This document shows positions 8,102-14,566 of a stretch of DNA of 15,752 nt, in pieces. The stretch's first letter is position 1; each line of letters opens with the position of its first letter. The position numbers and the translations under genes were made by a program. The notes under the pieces are model-generated. The model was not told the origin of the DNA, did no database searches, and worked only from the letters and a program-made list of their open reading frames with translations. Origin of the DNA: Candidatus Limnocylindrales bacterium (GTDB taxonomy: Bacteria > Chloroflexota > Limnocylindria > Limnocylindrales > CSP1-4); contig JARLHH010000157.1 in the NCBI GenBank assembly GCA_031292335.1, forward strand, positions 1 to 15,752, given 5' to 3'.

Positions 8102-8107
8102 CTCCCG
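8102..8107 (-). promoter_or_regulatory. ribosome binding site for desulfurase A
   Basis: Read on the minus strand, GGGAGG followed by GCGAGACGC precedes the TTG at 8091. This is the strongest Shine-Dalgarno match ahead of the conserved N-terminus and argues for the short protein over the ATG at 8175. Confidence 0.5.
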
Positions 8108-8223
8108 CCCGATCGCGTCCGCACGAGGAACGGATCGTGTAGCCGCGTTGCACGAGGTTGCCTTGGTCCAGCCATGAGATTAGCCGCTGCGCCGGACCCG
8201 GTATGACCGCCGAGGTGCGCGTT

Positions 8224-8250
8224 GAAGTCGACTCGGTTTCCCCTGACTTC
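8224..8250. promoter_or_regulatory. inverted repeat in the divergent promoter region
   Basis: GAAGTC (8224-8229) and GACTTC (8245-8250) are perfect 6-bp inverted arms with a 15-base spacer, and the left arm also starts the palindrome AGTCGACT. It lies in the intergenic stretch between desulfurase A and hydroxylase 2 (8092-8384), which must hold promoters for both operons. A shared operator is possible. No clear -35/-10 boxes were recognised. Confidence 0.25.
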
Positions 8251-8377
8251 GGGACGTCCGGCACTGGAGGGCCGCTGCCCGGGCGGTGGAGAGTCGCCCA
8301 GGAGATGCTGCGGTGGGCCGGGCCTGCCGCGCGCGGACCGATCGACCGAGAGGCGGCTGTCCAGATCGCAGAAGGGC

Positions 8378-8381
8378 AGGA
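8378..8381 (+). promoter_or_regulatory. ribosome binding site deciding the hydroxylase 2 start
   Basis: AGGA within GGGCAGGAACC lies 3 bases before the GTG at 8385. The next upstream possible start (8286) would add 33 Arg/Pro-rich residues outside the family, so the GTG at 8385 is preferred. Confidence 0.5.
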
Positions 8382-8384
8382 ACC

Positions 8385-11087
8385 GTGAAGAAGGTAGCCC
8401 TCACCGTCAACGCCCACCCGGTGCAGGTCGTGGTGGACGAGAAGCAGGCGGTCCTGCTCGACCTCGTCCGCGAGGAGCTCGGCCTGACCGGGACGAAGCA
8501 GTCCTGCGATCGCAAGGGCCAGTGCGGCACGTGCATGGTCCTCGTGAATGGGAAAGCCGTCCTCTCGTGCATCACGAAGGTCGCCGCGCTCGAGGGCGCG
8601 GAGGTCACGACGATCGAGGGCCTGGGCACGCCGGACCGCCCGAACCTGGTCCAGCAGGCATTCGTCCTGGCCGGTGCCGTCCAGTGCGGCTTCTGCATCC
8701 CCGGCATGATCGTGACGGCCACGGAGCTGCTCGAAACGAACCCCGCCCCGACGCGGGCCGAGATACGGCGGGCGCTCCGCCGCAACCTCTGCCGCTGCAC
8801 GGGCTACGTCAAGATCATCGACGCGGTCCAGCTCGCCGGTCGCTTCCTCCGCGGCGAGATCGCACCTGCCGACCTAATGCCGGGCCCCGACCTGCCGCCG
8901 CTGGGCGTCTCCCACCCGCGTCCGAGCGCCCTGGCCAAGGCGTGCGGCACCGCCGCATTCAGCGCCGACATCCGGATGCCCGGCGCGCTCGAGATCGCGG
9001 TCGTTCGCAGCCCGTATGCCCATGCGGTCATCCGCGGCATCGACACGGCGGCCGCCGCGGCGATGCCGGGCGTCGCCGGCGTCATGACCGCTACCGACAT
9101 CAAGGGGACGAACCGGATCAAGTACACGGTCGCCGACCGACCCATCCTGTGCGACGACAAGGTCCGGACCCTGGGCGACGCGGTCGCGATCGTCGCGGCC
9201 GACACGAAGGAGCAGGCGCTCGCCGCCGTCGACGCGGTCCTCGTCGACTACGAGCCGCTGCCCGTCCTGGCCTCCCCCGAGGCGGCCCTCGCCGACAGCG
9301 CGCCCCAGATCCACCCCGACCTGCCCAACCTGTGCTATAGCCAGCCGATCGTGAAGGGCGACGCGGCGAGCGCGTTCGCATCGGCGGCGGCCGTCGTTGA
9401 GGGGCGATTCCGCACCCAGATCAACCACCAGGCACCGCTCGAGCCGGAGGTGAGCCTGGCCTACCTGGAGGGCGAGGGCGAGGACGCCGAGCTCGTGGTC
9501 ATCGGGCGCAGCATCAACATTCACCTCGCGCTGGCCAGCCTCCAGGCCGCGCTGGGCTGGGACACGATCCGCTACGAGGAGGCGTTCTCGGGCGGCCAGT
9601 TCGGGATCAAGGTCGAGGTCATCACCGAGGGCATCGCGGCAGCGGCCGCGCTCCACTTCCGGCGACCCGTGCGCTACGTCCCGAGCCTCGCCGAGTCGAT
9701 GCTCGCCACCTCGAAGCGCCACGCGATGGACATGGGCATCCGCCTCGCTGCCAACGGCGAGGGCCGGCTGACGGCGCTGGACATGGACATCACCGTCGAC
9801 AACGGCGCCTACATGTCGCTCGGGATCGTGATCCTCAACCGCGCCCTGCACATGCTCACGAGCTCCTACTACGTTCCCAACATCCACGTCACCTCGCGCC
9901 TCGTCTACACGAACAACCCGTGGGGAAGCGCGGCCCGCGGTGCCGGGCCGCCGCAGACCCACTACGCGCTCGAGTGCGCCATCGACCTGCTGGCCGAGAA
10001 GATGGGGATCGACCCGCTCGAATTCCGCCGGCGCAACTCGCTGCAGCCGGGCGAGACGAAGGCCACCGGGCACGTCGTGAAGGAGTGGCCGTTCCCCGGC
10101 CTGTGCGACGCGCTCCGGCCGAGGTACGAGGAGGCCCGGCGGGCAGCCGCCGCGAGTGCCGGCGACGGCGTCCGGCGCGGTGTCGGGCTGGGAGCCGCCG
10201 CCTTCGGCATCGCCATGCCCGGCGACAAGTCTGTGGCCGCCGTCGAGCTCGATCCGGACGATGGCGTGACGGTCTACGTCGCCGCCGCCGACCCGGGCGA
10301 GGGCAACGACTCCATGCTGAGCCAGCTGGTCGCGTCGGTCCTGGAGCTGCCGCTCGCGAAAGTCCGGCTCCGCACCCGGAGCACTGCCGATACCACCGCC
10401 TCGGGCCCGGCGTCGGGAAGCCGCGTGACCTACATGATCGGCGGCGCCGCGATCGACGCGGCGCGGCAGCTCCGCGCGGCGATGCAGGAGGAGGGCGCGC
10501 GCACCTGCGCCGCGTTCGTCGCGGCCGGCCGGCCAACCCGCTATGTCGGCCGACGCACGACGCTGGAGACCGCACCCCTCGACCCGCTGACCGGCCAGGG
10601 CCCCTCGTTCGAGGTCCAGGTCTTCTCGGTCCAGATGGCCGAGGTGGAGGTCAATACCGCGACCGGCGAGGTCAAGGTCATCCGCCTGACGTCGGCGGCC
10701 GACCCGGGGCGGGTCATCCACCCCCTGAACGTGGAGGGCCAGCTCGAGGGCGGGATGGACATGGGTGCCGGTTTCGCCCTCCGCGAGGAGTACGTCGCCG
10801 GGAGGACGAAGGACTGGGTCAGCTTCAAGTTCCCGAACATCCGCCACGCGATGGACCTGGCGACGATCCTCGTCGAGACTCCGCGCGAGCTCGGGACGCT
10901 GGGGTCGGTGGGCATCGGCGAGATGGCGATGGTGTCCACGGCGCCGGCGATCGTCAACGCGATCCGGGACGCGTGCGGGGCGATGGTCTACCGGCTGCCA
11001 GCCACGCCGGAACGGGTCAGGGCGGCCCTCGCGGCGGTGGACGCGAAGGCCGGCGGGATCGCCGCCGGGCGGTCCAGCGGGATGTGA
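8385..11087 (+). CDS. Mop-type molybdenum hydroxylase 2 (xanthine dehydrogenase family, 2Fe-2S and Moco domains in one chain)
   Basis: The 900-residue chain has the same domain order as hydroxylase 1 but is clearly divergent. The first 2Fe-2S site is C41, C47, C50, C62, with a Cx5Cx2C spacing where the family usually has Cx4Cx2C. The second is C101, C104, C136, C138. The Moco domains run from about 178 to 890 with GGQFGIK, the ARGAGPPQ loop, GSR in PASGSR, and catalytic E846 in SVGIGEM. The loop usually reading GQG is PGEG here, a Gln-to-Glu change at a position that contacts the pterin cofactor in this family. There is no FAD domain. It should hydroxylate an aldehyde or N-heterocycle and give electrons to an outside acceptor; the substrate cannot be told. 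Start GTG 8385 follows AGGA. It is the first gene of a three-gene plus operon with a DsrC-like protein and a desulfurase, which suggests that its Mo ligand is matured by them. Confidence 0.92.
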   Translation: MKKVALTVNAHPVQVVVDEKQAVLLDLVREELGLTGTKQSCDRKGQCGTCMVLVNGKAVLSCITKVAALEGAEVTTIEGLGTPDRPNLVQQAFVLAGAVQCGFCIPGMIVTATELLETNPAPTRAEIRRALRRNLCRCTGYVKIIDAVQLAGRFLRGEIAPADLMPGPDLPPLGVSHPRPSALAKACGTAAFSADIRMPGALEIAVVRSPYAHAVIRGIDTAAAAAMPGVAGVMTATDIKGTNRIKYTVADRPILCDDKVRTLGDAVAIVAADTKEQALAAVDAVLVDYEPLPVLASPEAALADSAPQIHPDLPNLCYSQPIVKGDAASAFASAAAVVEGRFRTQINHQAPLEPEVSLAYLEGEGEDAELVVIGRSINIHLALASLQAALGWDTIRYEEAFSGGQFGIKVEVITEGIAAAAALHFRRPVRYVPSLAESMLATSKRHAMDMGIRLAANGEGRLTALDMDITVDNGAYMSLGIVILNRALHMLTSSYYVPNIHVTSRLVYTNNPWGSAARGAGPPQTHYALECAIDLLAEKMGIDPLEFRRRNSLQPGETKATGHVVKEWPFPGLCDALRPRYEEARRAAAASAGDGVRRGVGLGAAAFGIAMPGDKSVAAVELDPDDGVTVYVAAADPGEGNDSMLSQLVASVLELPLAKVRLRTRSTADTTASGPASGSRVTYMIGGAAIDAARQLRAAMQEEGARTCAAFVAAGRPTRYVGRRTTLETAPLDPLTGQGPSFEVQVFSVQMAEVEVNTATGEVKVIRLTSAADPGRVIHPLNVEGQLEGGMDMGAGFALREEYVAGRTKDWVSFKFPNIRHAMDLATILVETPRELGTLGSVGIGEMAMVSTAPAIVNAIRDACGAMVYRLPATPERVRAALAAVDAKAGGIAAGRSSGM

Positions 11088-11127
11088 GCGCCCGGCACGG
11101 GACCGGCACCTACACGGGTTCCGGTTG

Positions 11128-11469
11128 ATGGCCGAGCCGATCCGCACCCGCGAGCTGCGCTCGGTCGCCGGTCGCGACGTCTATTTCGACACGGAGGGGT
11201 TCTTCTGGGACCCGGACGACTGGTGCGACGAGGCGGCCGAGGAGCTCGCCCGCGAGAGCGGCATCGAGCGCCTCGACGCCGTCCAGTGGCGCGTGCTCCG
11301 GTTTCTCCGCGCGTACTACCTCGACCAGGGGCGGGCGCCGCTGAACCGGGACCTCAAGGCCGGCACGGAGCTGAGCCTCGTCGAGCTCGAACGGCTCTTC
11401 CCGCAGGGGATCCGGCTGGGCGCACGGCGCCTGGCAGGGCTGCCGAACCCCAAGACGTGCCTGGACTGA
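11128..11469 (+). CDS. TusE/DsrC-like sulfur-carrier protein
   Basis: The 113-residue protein matches the TusE/DsrC/DsvC family in length and motifs. DTEGFFWDPDDW lies near the N-terminus, QWRVLRFLRAYY in the middle, and LFPQGIRLGARRLAGLPNP then KTCLD at the end. In DsrC the mobile C-terminal arm carries two cysteines; TusE-type carriers keep only the last. Here only the last, C111, is kept, and the upstream position is Arg (GARRLAG), so a TusE-like persulfide carrier is more likely than a sulfite-reductase partner. The Cys is third from the end rather than penultimate. A second Cys, C33, lies in DDWCDE. It starts at an ATG 40 bases after hydroxylase 2, with no strong ribosome site, and 16 bases before desulfurase B. 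Its place between a desulfurase and a Mo hydroxylase suggests that it relays sulfur to Moco (inference). Confidence 0.85.
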   Translation: MAEPIRTRELRSVAGRDVYFDTEGFFWDPDDWCDEAAEELARESGIERLDAVQWRVLRFLRAYYLDQGRAPLNRDLKAGTELSLVELERLFPQGIRLGARRLAGLPNPKTCLD

Positions 11470-11485
11470 CCCGGGGACCGCGGCC

Positions 11486-12649
11486 ATGACGAACCGCCTG
11501 ATCTACCTCGACAACGCGGCCACCAGCTTCCCGAAACCCCCGCACGTGCTCCGGGAGATGGTGGAGATGTACGCGCGGATCGGGGCGTCGCCCGGTCGCG
11601 GCAACCACGACCTCGCCGCCCAGGCTGGCGCCGTCGTCGACGGGGCGCGGGCGCGGGTCGCCCGCTTCTTCGGTGCCCCGGACCCGACCCGGGTGATCTT
11701 CGCCGCCAACGCTTCGGACGCGCTCAACACCGTCATCCAGGGCCTGGTCCGTCCCGGCGACCACGTCGTGGCGACCCGCCTCGACCACAACTCCGTGCTG
11801 CGACCCCTGCATGCCCTCGCAGAGCGGGGGATGATCACCTGGGATCTCGCCCCCTTCGACGAGCGCGGCTTCGTCGACCCGGACGCTGTCGCTTCGCTCC
11901 TGCGCCCGAACACGCGGGCGGTCGTCATGTGCCATGCCTCGAACGTCCTTGGCACGCTCCAACCCGTGGCCGAGATCGCGCGCCGCTGCGCCGAGCGGGG
12001 CGTGCCACTGGTGGTCGACGCGGCCCAGTCGGCCGGCCAGGTCCCGATCGACATGGCCGCGCTCGGCATCGCCGCGCTCGCGTTCACCGGTCACAAGGCG
12101 ATCTACGGGCCGTCCGGGATCGGCGGGCTCGTCCTCATGCCGGGCCTGGAGATCGAGACGACGCGCTTCGGCGGCACGGGCATGGACTCCGCCAGCCTGG
12201 TGCACAGCCGGGCCTACCCGCTTCGACTGGAGGTCGGCACGCTCAACCTGGTGGGCGTGATCGGGCTCTCGCTCGGCATCGACTTCGTGGAGGGGATCGG
12301 GCTGGAGACCCTCCACGAGCGCGAGATGGGGCTCCTCGCCCGGCTGCGTGACGGCCTTGCCGCGATCCCTGCGGTGATCCTCTACTGCGCGAGTGACCTG
12401 GCCGGGCACCTGCCCGTCCTCACGGCAAACGTCGAGGGCGTCCACCCGCAGGACGTCGGGGCGATCCTGGACGGCGACTTCGGGATCGCCGTGCGAGTCG
12501 GGGTGCACTGCGCCCCGCTCGTCCACCGCGACCTGGGCACGATCGAGCGGGGCGCGGTCCGCTTCAGCCTGGGCGCCTTCAACACGGCCGCCGAGATCGA
12601 CGGCGCGATCGAGGCAATGCGCGCGATCCCTCACCCAGGGCGCCCCTGA
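11486..12649 (+). CDS. cysteine desulfurase-like PLP enzyme B (class V aminotransferase)
   Basis: The 387-residue enzyme shows all the expected landmarks: YLDNAATSFPKP at 7-18, the PLP-stacking H150 in CHASNVLG, D178 and Q181 in VVDAAQ, the PLP lysine K204 in TGHKAIYG, and the catalytic persulfide cysteine C342 in GVHCAPLVH. It should take sulfur from L-cysteine (or selenium from selenocysteine). The family is the EF2568-like group (TIGR01977), relatives of which sit in selenium-dependent molybdenum hydroxylase loci; no selD, yqeB or yqeC is seen here. Start is the ATG 16 bases after the DsrC-like stop, so the two are surely co-transcribed and probably partners. It aligns to desulfurase A with a constant two-residue offset and about 63% identity by hand count over 370 positions, so they are paralogues. 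Confidence 0.92.
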   Translation: MTNRLIYLDNAATSFPKPPHVLREMVEMYARIGASPGRGNHDLAAQAGAVVDGARARVARFFGAPDPTRVIFAANASDALNTVIQGLVRPGDHVVATRLDHNSVLRPLHALAERGMITWDLAPFDERGFVDPDAVASLLRPNTRAVVMCHASNVLGTLQPVAEIARRCAERGVPLVVDAAQSAGQVPIDMAALGIAALAFTGHKAIYGPSGIGGLVLMPGLEIETTRFGGTGMDSASLVHSRAYPLRLEVGTLNLVGVIGLSLGIDFVEGIGLETLHEREMGLLARLRDGLAAIPAVILYCASDLAGHLPVLTANVEGVHPQDVGAILDGDFGIAVRVGVHCAPLVHRDLGTIERGAVRFSLGAFNTAAEIDGAIEAMRAIPHPGRP

Positions 12650-12699
12650 CGGCTCCGAGCGCTCCGGTCACGCCTGGGCCCGTCCGCGACGACGGCCGA

Positions 12700-13011
12700 T
12701 CAGGCCTTGCCCCCTGACGCTCGCCAGACGAAACGCGCATCGATCGCTCGCTCGATCACGGCTGCGCCGCCGGCGCTCGTAGCCTCACGCAGGATCACCT
12801 CGGCAACAACCGGCCCTGAGTCGGGCTGATCGGTTCCGCCCCAGACGAGCCACATCAGGGTCTCGTCATTTGGGATCGCCAGCAGAGCAATCCCCAAGCC
12901 CTCCGTGCGCAGCGCGGCGGCGGTTCGTGCCTGGAGCTCCTCATACCAGTCTGTCGGTCGCTCACTCAACCCCGGTACGTACGCTTCGATGACGCGGTAT
13001 CGAGCCCGCAA
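12700..13011 (-). CDS. hypothetical protein, 103 residues
   Basis: I do not recognise this family. The frame starts at TTG 13011, the only usable start after an upstream in-frame stop at 13057-13059, and no clear ribosome site precedes it. The protein reads as a soluble alpha/beta chain, with RYRVIEAYVPG at the N-terminus, a hydrophobic strand pair GIALLAIPN and LMWLVWGG, and a helix near the end (AAVIERAIDARFVW). It has no cysteine, signal peptide or membrane segment. Its amino-acid make-up (tryptophans, alternating strands) looks like a real protein and not an antisense shadow. It lies 45 bases downstream of the DUF998-like gene on the same strand and could share its transcript. Confidence 0.5.
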   Translation of the reverse strand: MRARYRVIEAYVPGLSERPTDWYEELQARTAAALRTEGLGIALLAIPNDETLMWLVWGGTDQPDSGPVVAEVILREATSAGGAAVIERAIDARFVWRASGGKA

Positions 13012-13056
13012 GGACGGTCGAACGGCGCCGCCCCGGCGACGCGCGGCCAGGGCTGG

Positions 13057-13791
13057 CTAATCCGCCGCGCCCAGGGGTCCTGGACGGACTCGCGGAAGGA
13101 CGGCGACCCACAGCGAGACAATCAGGAGCCAGGCCAGCTCAAGCCCAAGGAAGCACCGTTCCCACAAGCCGCCCAAGGCGCGCTCGCGCAAGCCAGTCGA
13201 GACGAGAAGAAGCATCGAGACGACGCCTGCGGAGCGAGATGCCGAGGACGAGCCGCGAGGCGCCTCCCCAATCGACGGCGTACGACACACTCGCGACACG
13301 ACGATGGTGCCGACCCCGATGCTCGCGAACGCCACGAGCGCGGCGAGCAGGTGGACGCGACCGTGCGCCGTGACCGTGGCTCCCCGGAGATCGTCCGGGA
13401 GGAACGCCAGGAGCCCGGAGGCCAGCGTCCAGGCGACGATCAGCCCGAGGCCAACCCGGGCGGCTGTGGTGCCGGTGGTCTCTCCGATCCCGCGGGAGGC
13501 CGACATCGGGCGGGCGTTGGTGACTCGAGCGCGCAACGAAACGCTGACCAGCGGAGCGATGGCCAACACGGCCGCAATCGAGGAGACGGCGCGGATCAGG
13601 AAGTTCAGGTCCATGAGCCAGGACCACGCTCCGTTGCCGTAGTCGCTCTCCGCATCGTGCAGGAGGCTCACGTCGGGGCGAAGCACGGCCATGCAGGCGT
13701 CAATCGCCACGTAGAGGACGACGCCAGCGACCGAGATCCACGCCCAGTGGCGGCCTGGTGGAACTGAGCCAGGGTCCACGGTGCGACTCAC
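13057..13791 (-). CDS. DUF998-like integral membrane protein
   Basis: The protein is about 244 residues from a GTG at 13791, with six predicted membrane segments: WAWISVAGVVLYVAI, LNFLIRAVSSIAAVLAI, VGLGLIVAWTLASGLLAFL, HLLAALVAFASIGVGTIVV, AGVVSMLLLVSTGL and LELAWLLIVSLWVAVL. The HDAESDYGNGAW segment after the first helix, followed by MDLNF, and the HGRVH after the third helix fit the DUF998 family of uncharacterised bacterial membrane proteins. The role is unknown. The open frame continues upstream to 14049, but that extension is Arg-rich and looks non-coding. The exact start is uncertain because no ribosome site is well placed before 13791 or the GTG at 13779. Confidence 0.7.
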   Translation of the reverse strand: MSRTVDPGSVPPGRHWAWISVAGVVLYVAIDACMAVLRPDVSLLHDAESDYGNGAWSWLMDLNFLIRAVSSIAAVLAIAPLVSVSLRARVTNARPMSASRGIGETTGTTAARVGLGLIVAWTLASGLLAFLPDDLRGATVTAHGRVHLLAALVAFASIGVGTIVVSRVCRTPSIGEAPRGSSSASRSAGVVSMLLLVSTGLRERALGGLWERCFLGLELAWLLIVSLWVAVLPRVRPGPLGAAD

Positions 13792-14114
13792 TTGCCCGGT
13801 GTGCGGAACGCACAACCTCCTGCCGCACCACCCGAGTGTCCGCGTCAAGGGTCGCTGAGTGACTCGTCGTCGCTGGATCCGCAGGACGCTCCACCCACCC
13901 CTGTCCTGCGACTCGAGTGGCAAGGACGGATCTGGTGCACCGAGACGCTCGCGGCCCGCCCGCACCGGAGATTGGCGCCGGACCGCGGCTCTCGCCACTA
14001 GACGATCACATCGCGCCATCGAAGGTGCCCGAGAGATTGCGCGCTGCATCCCGCCTGGTGGCGGCTCATCGTCGCGGGGACTCTGCGGGCCAGAGTCAGA
14101 CGCGGAGGAGACGC
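13792..14114. other. intergenic region between divergent membrane-protein genes
   Basis: This 323-base stretch separates the DUF998-like gene (-) from the four-helix membrane protein (+) and should hold both promoters. Open frames cross it on both strands but translate to Arg/Pro/Ala-rich sequence typical of shadows. I see no RNA gene, repeat or convincing promoter box. Confidence 0.4.
14104..14110 (+). promoter_or_regulatory. ribosome binding site for the 144-residue membrane protein
   Basis: GGAGGAG lies 4 bases before the ATG at 14115. It fixes the start against an upstream in-frame ATG at 13917 that would add 66 non-membrane residues. Confidence 0.65.
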
Positions 14115-14549
14115 ATGTCCGACCAGATGCTCAGGCTCGTCGTCGGTGGCGTGCTGCTCGTGCACGGGCTCGGCCACAGCGGTGCGCTCGCGGCGCTCAT
14201 CTGGCTCCGGGTCCGGCCCGGTGCCAACACGGGCAACTGGCTACCGGCCCGCTCGTGGCTCAATCCCTCGCTCCCGGCGGACACAGCCATGCGGCTCGCC
14301 AGCGCGTTCTGGATCGTGTCGCTCGCGGGGTTCGTCCTCGCCGCCCTGTCGTTCTGGGGCATTCTCATCCCTGACGGGGTGTGGCAGCCGCTGGGCGTGG
14401 GCACGGCGCTCGTCTCGCTCACCGGGATCGTCCTCTTCCTCGGCACCTGGCCCATCTTCAACACGGTCGCTGCCCTCGGCGTGAACGTAGCCGTGCTCGT
14501 GGCGGTGCTGTGGCTCCAGTGGCCGCCGGAGACTCTGTTCGCGAGGTGA
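14115..14549 (+). CDS. small four-helix integral membrane protein
   Basis: The protein has 144 residues with an excellent ribosome site. Four membrane segments are clear: LRLVVGGVLLVHGLGHSGAL, SAFWIVSLAGFVLAALSFW, PLGVGTALVSLTGIVLFLG and TVAALGVNVAVLVAVLWLQW. The HGLGH motif in the first helix has two histidines one turn apart, which could bind metal or haem, but this is only a visual impression. I do not recognise a named family. It converges on the hydrolase gene with 17 bases between stops and is divergent from the DUF998-like gene. Confidence 0.8.
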   Translation: MSDQMLRLVVGGVLLVHGLGHSGALAALIWLRVRPGANTGNWLPARSWLNPSLPADTAMRLASAFWIVSLAGFVLAALSFWGILIPDGVWQPLGVGTALVSLTGIVLFLGTWPIFNTVAALGVNVAVLVAVLWLQWPPETLFAR

Positions 14550-14566
14550 GACGGCTGCGCTGCCGG

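Noticed and set aside
6934..8175. ATG start at 8175 for desulfurase A
   Set aside because: It adds 28 basic residues not in the paralogue and lacks a ribosome site, whereas TTG 8091 follows GGGAGG; not fully excluded.
8874..11147. A 757-residue open frame antisense to hydroxylase 2
   Set aside because: Same composition bias, overlaps a gene with complete family motifs, no ribosome site.
11128..11469. Evidence for dissimilatory sulfate or sulfite metabolism from a DsrC-like gene
   Set aside because: The second DsrC cysteine is absent and no dsrAB, aprAB or hdr genes are in the window.
13792..14049. N-terminal extension of the DUF998-like protein up to 14049
   Set aside because: The extension is Arg-rich with no hydrophobic or domain signal and lies in the divergent promoter region.
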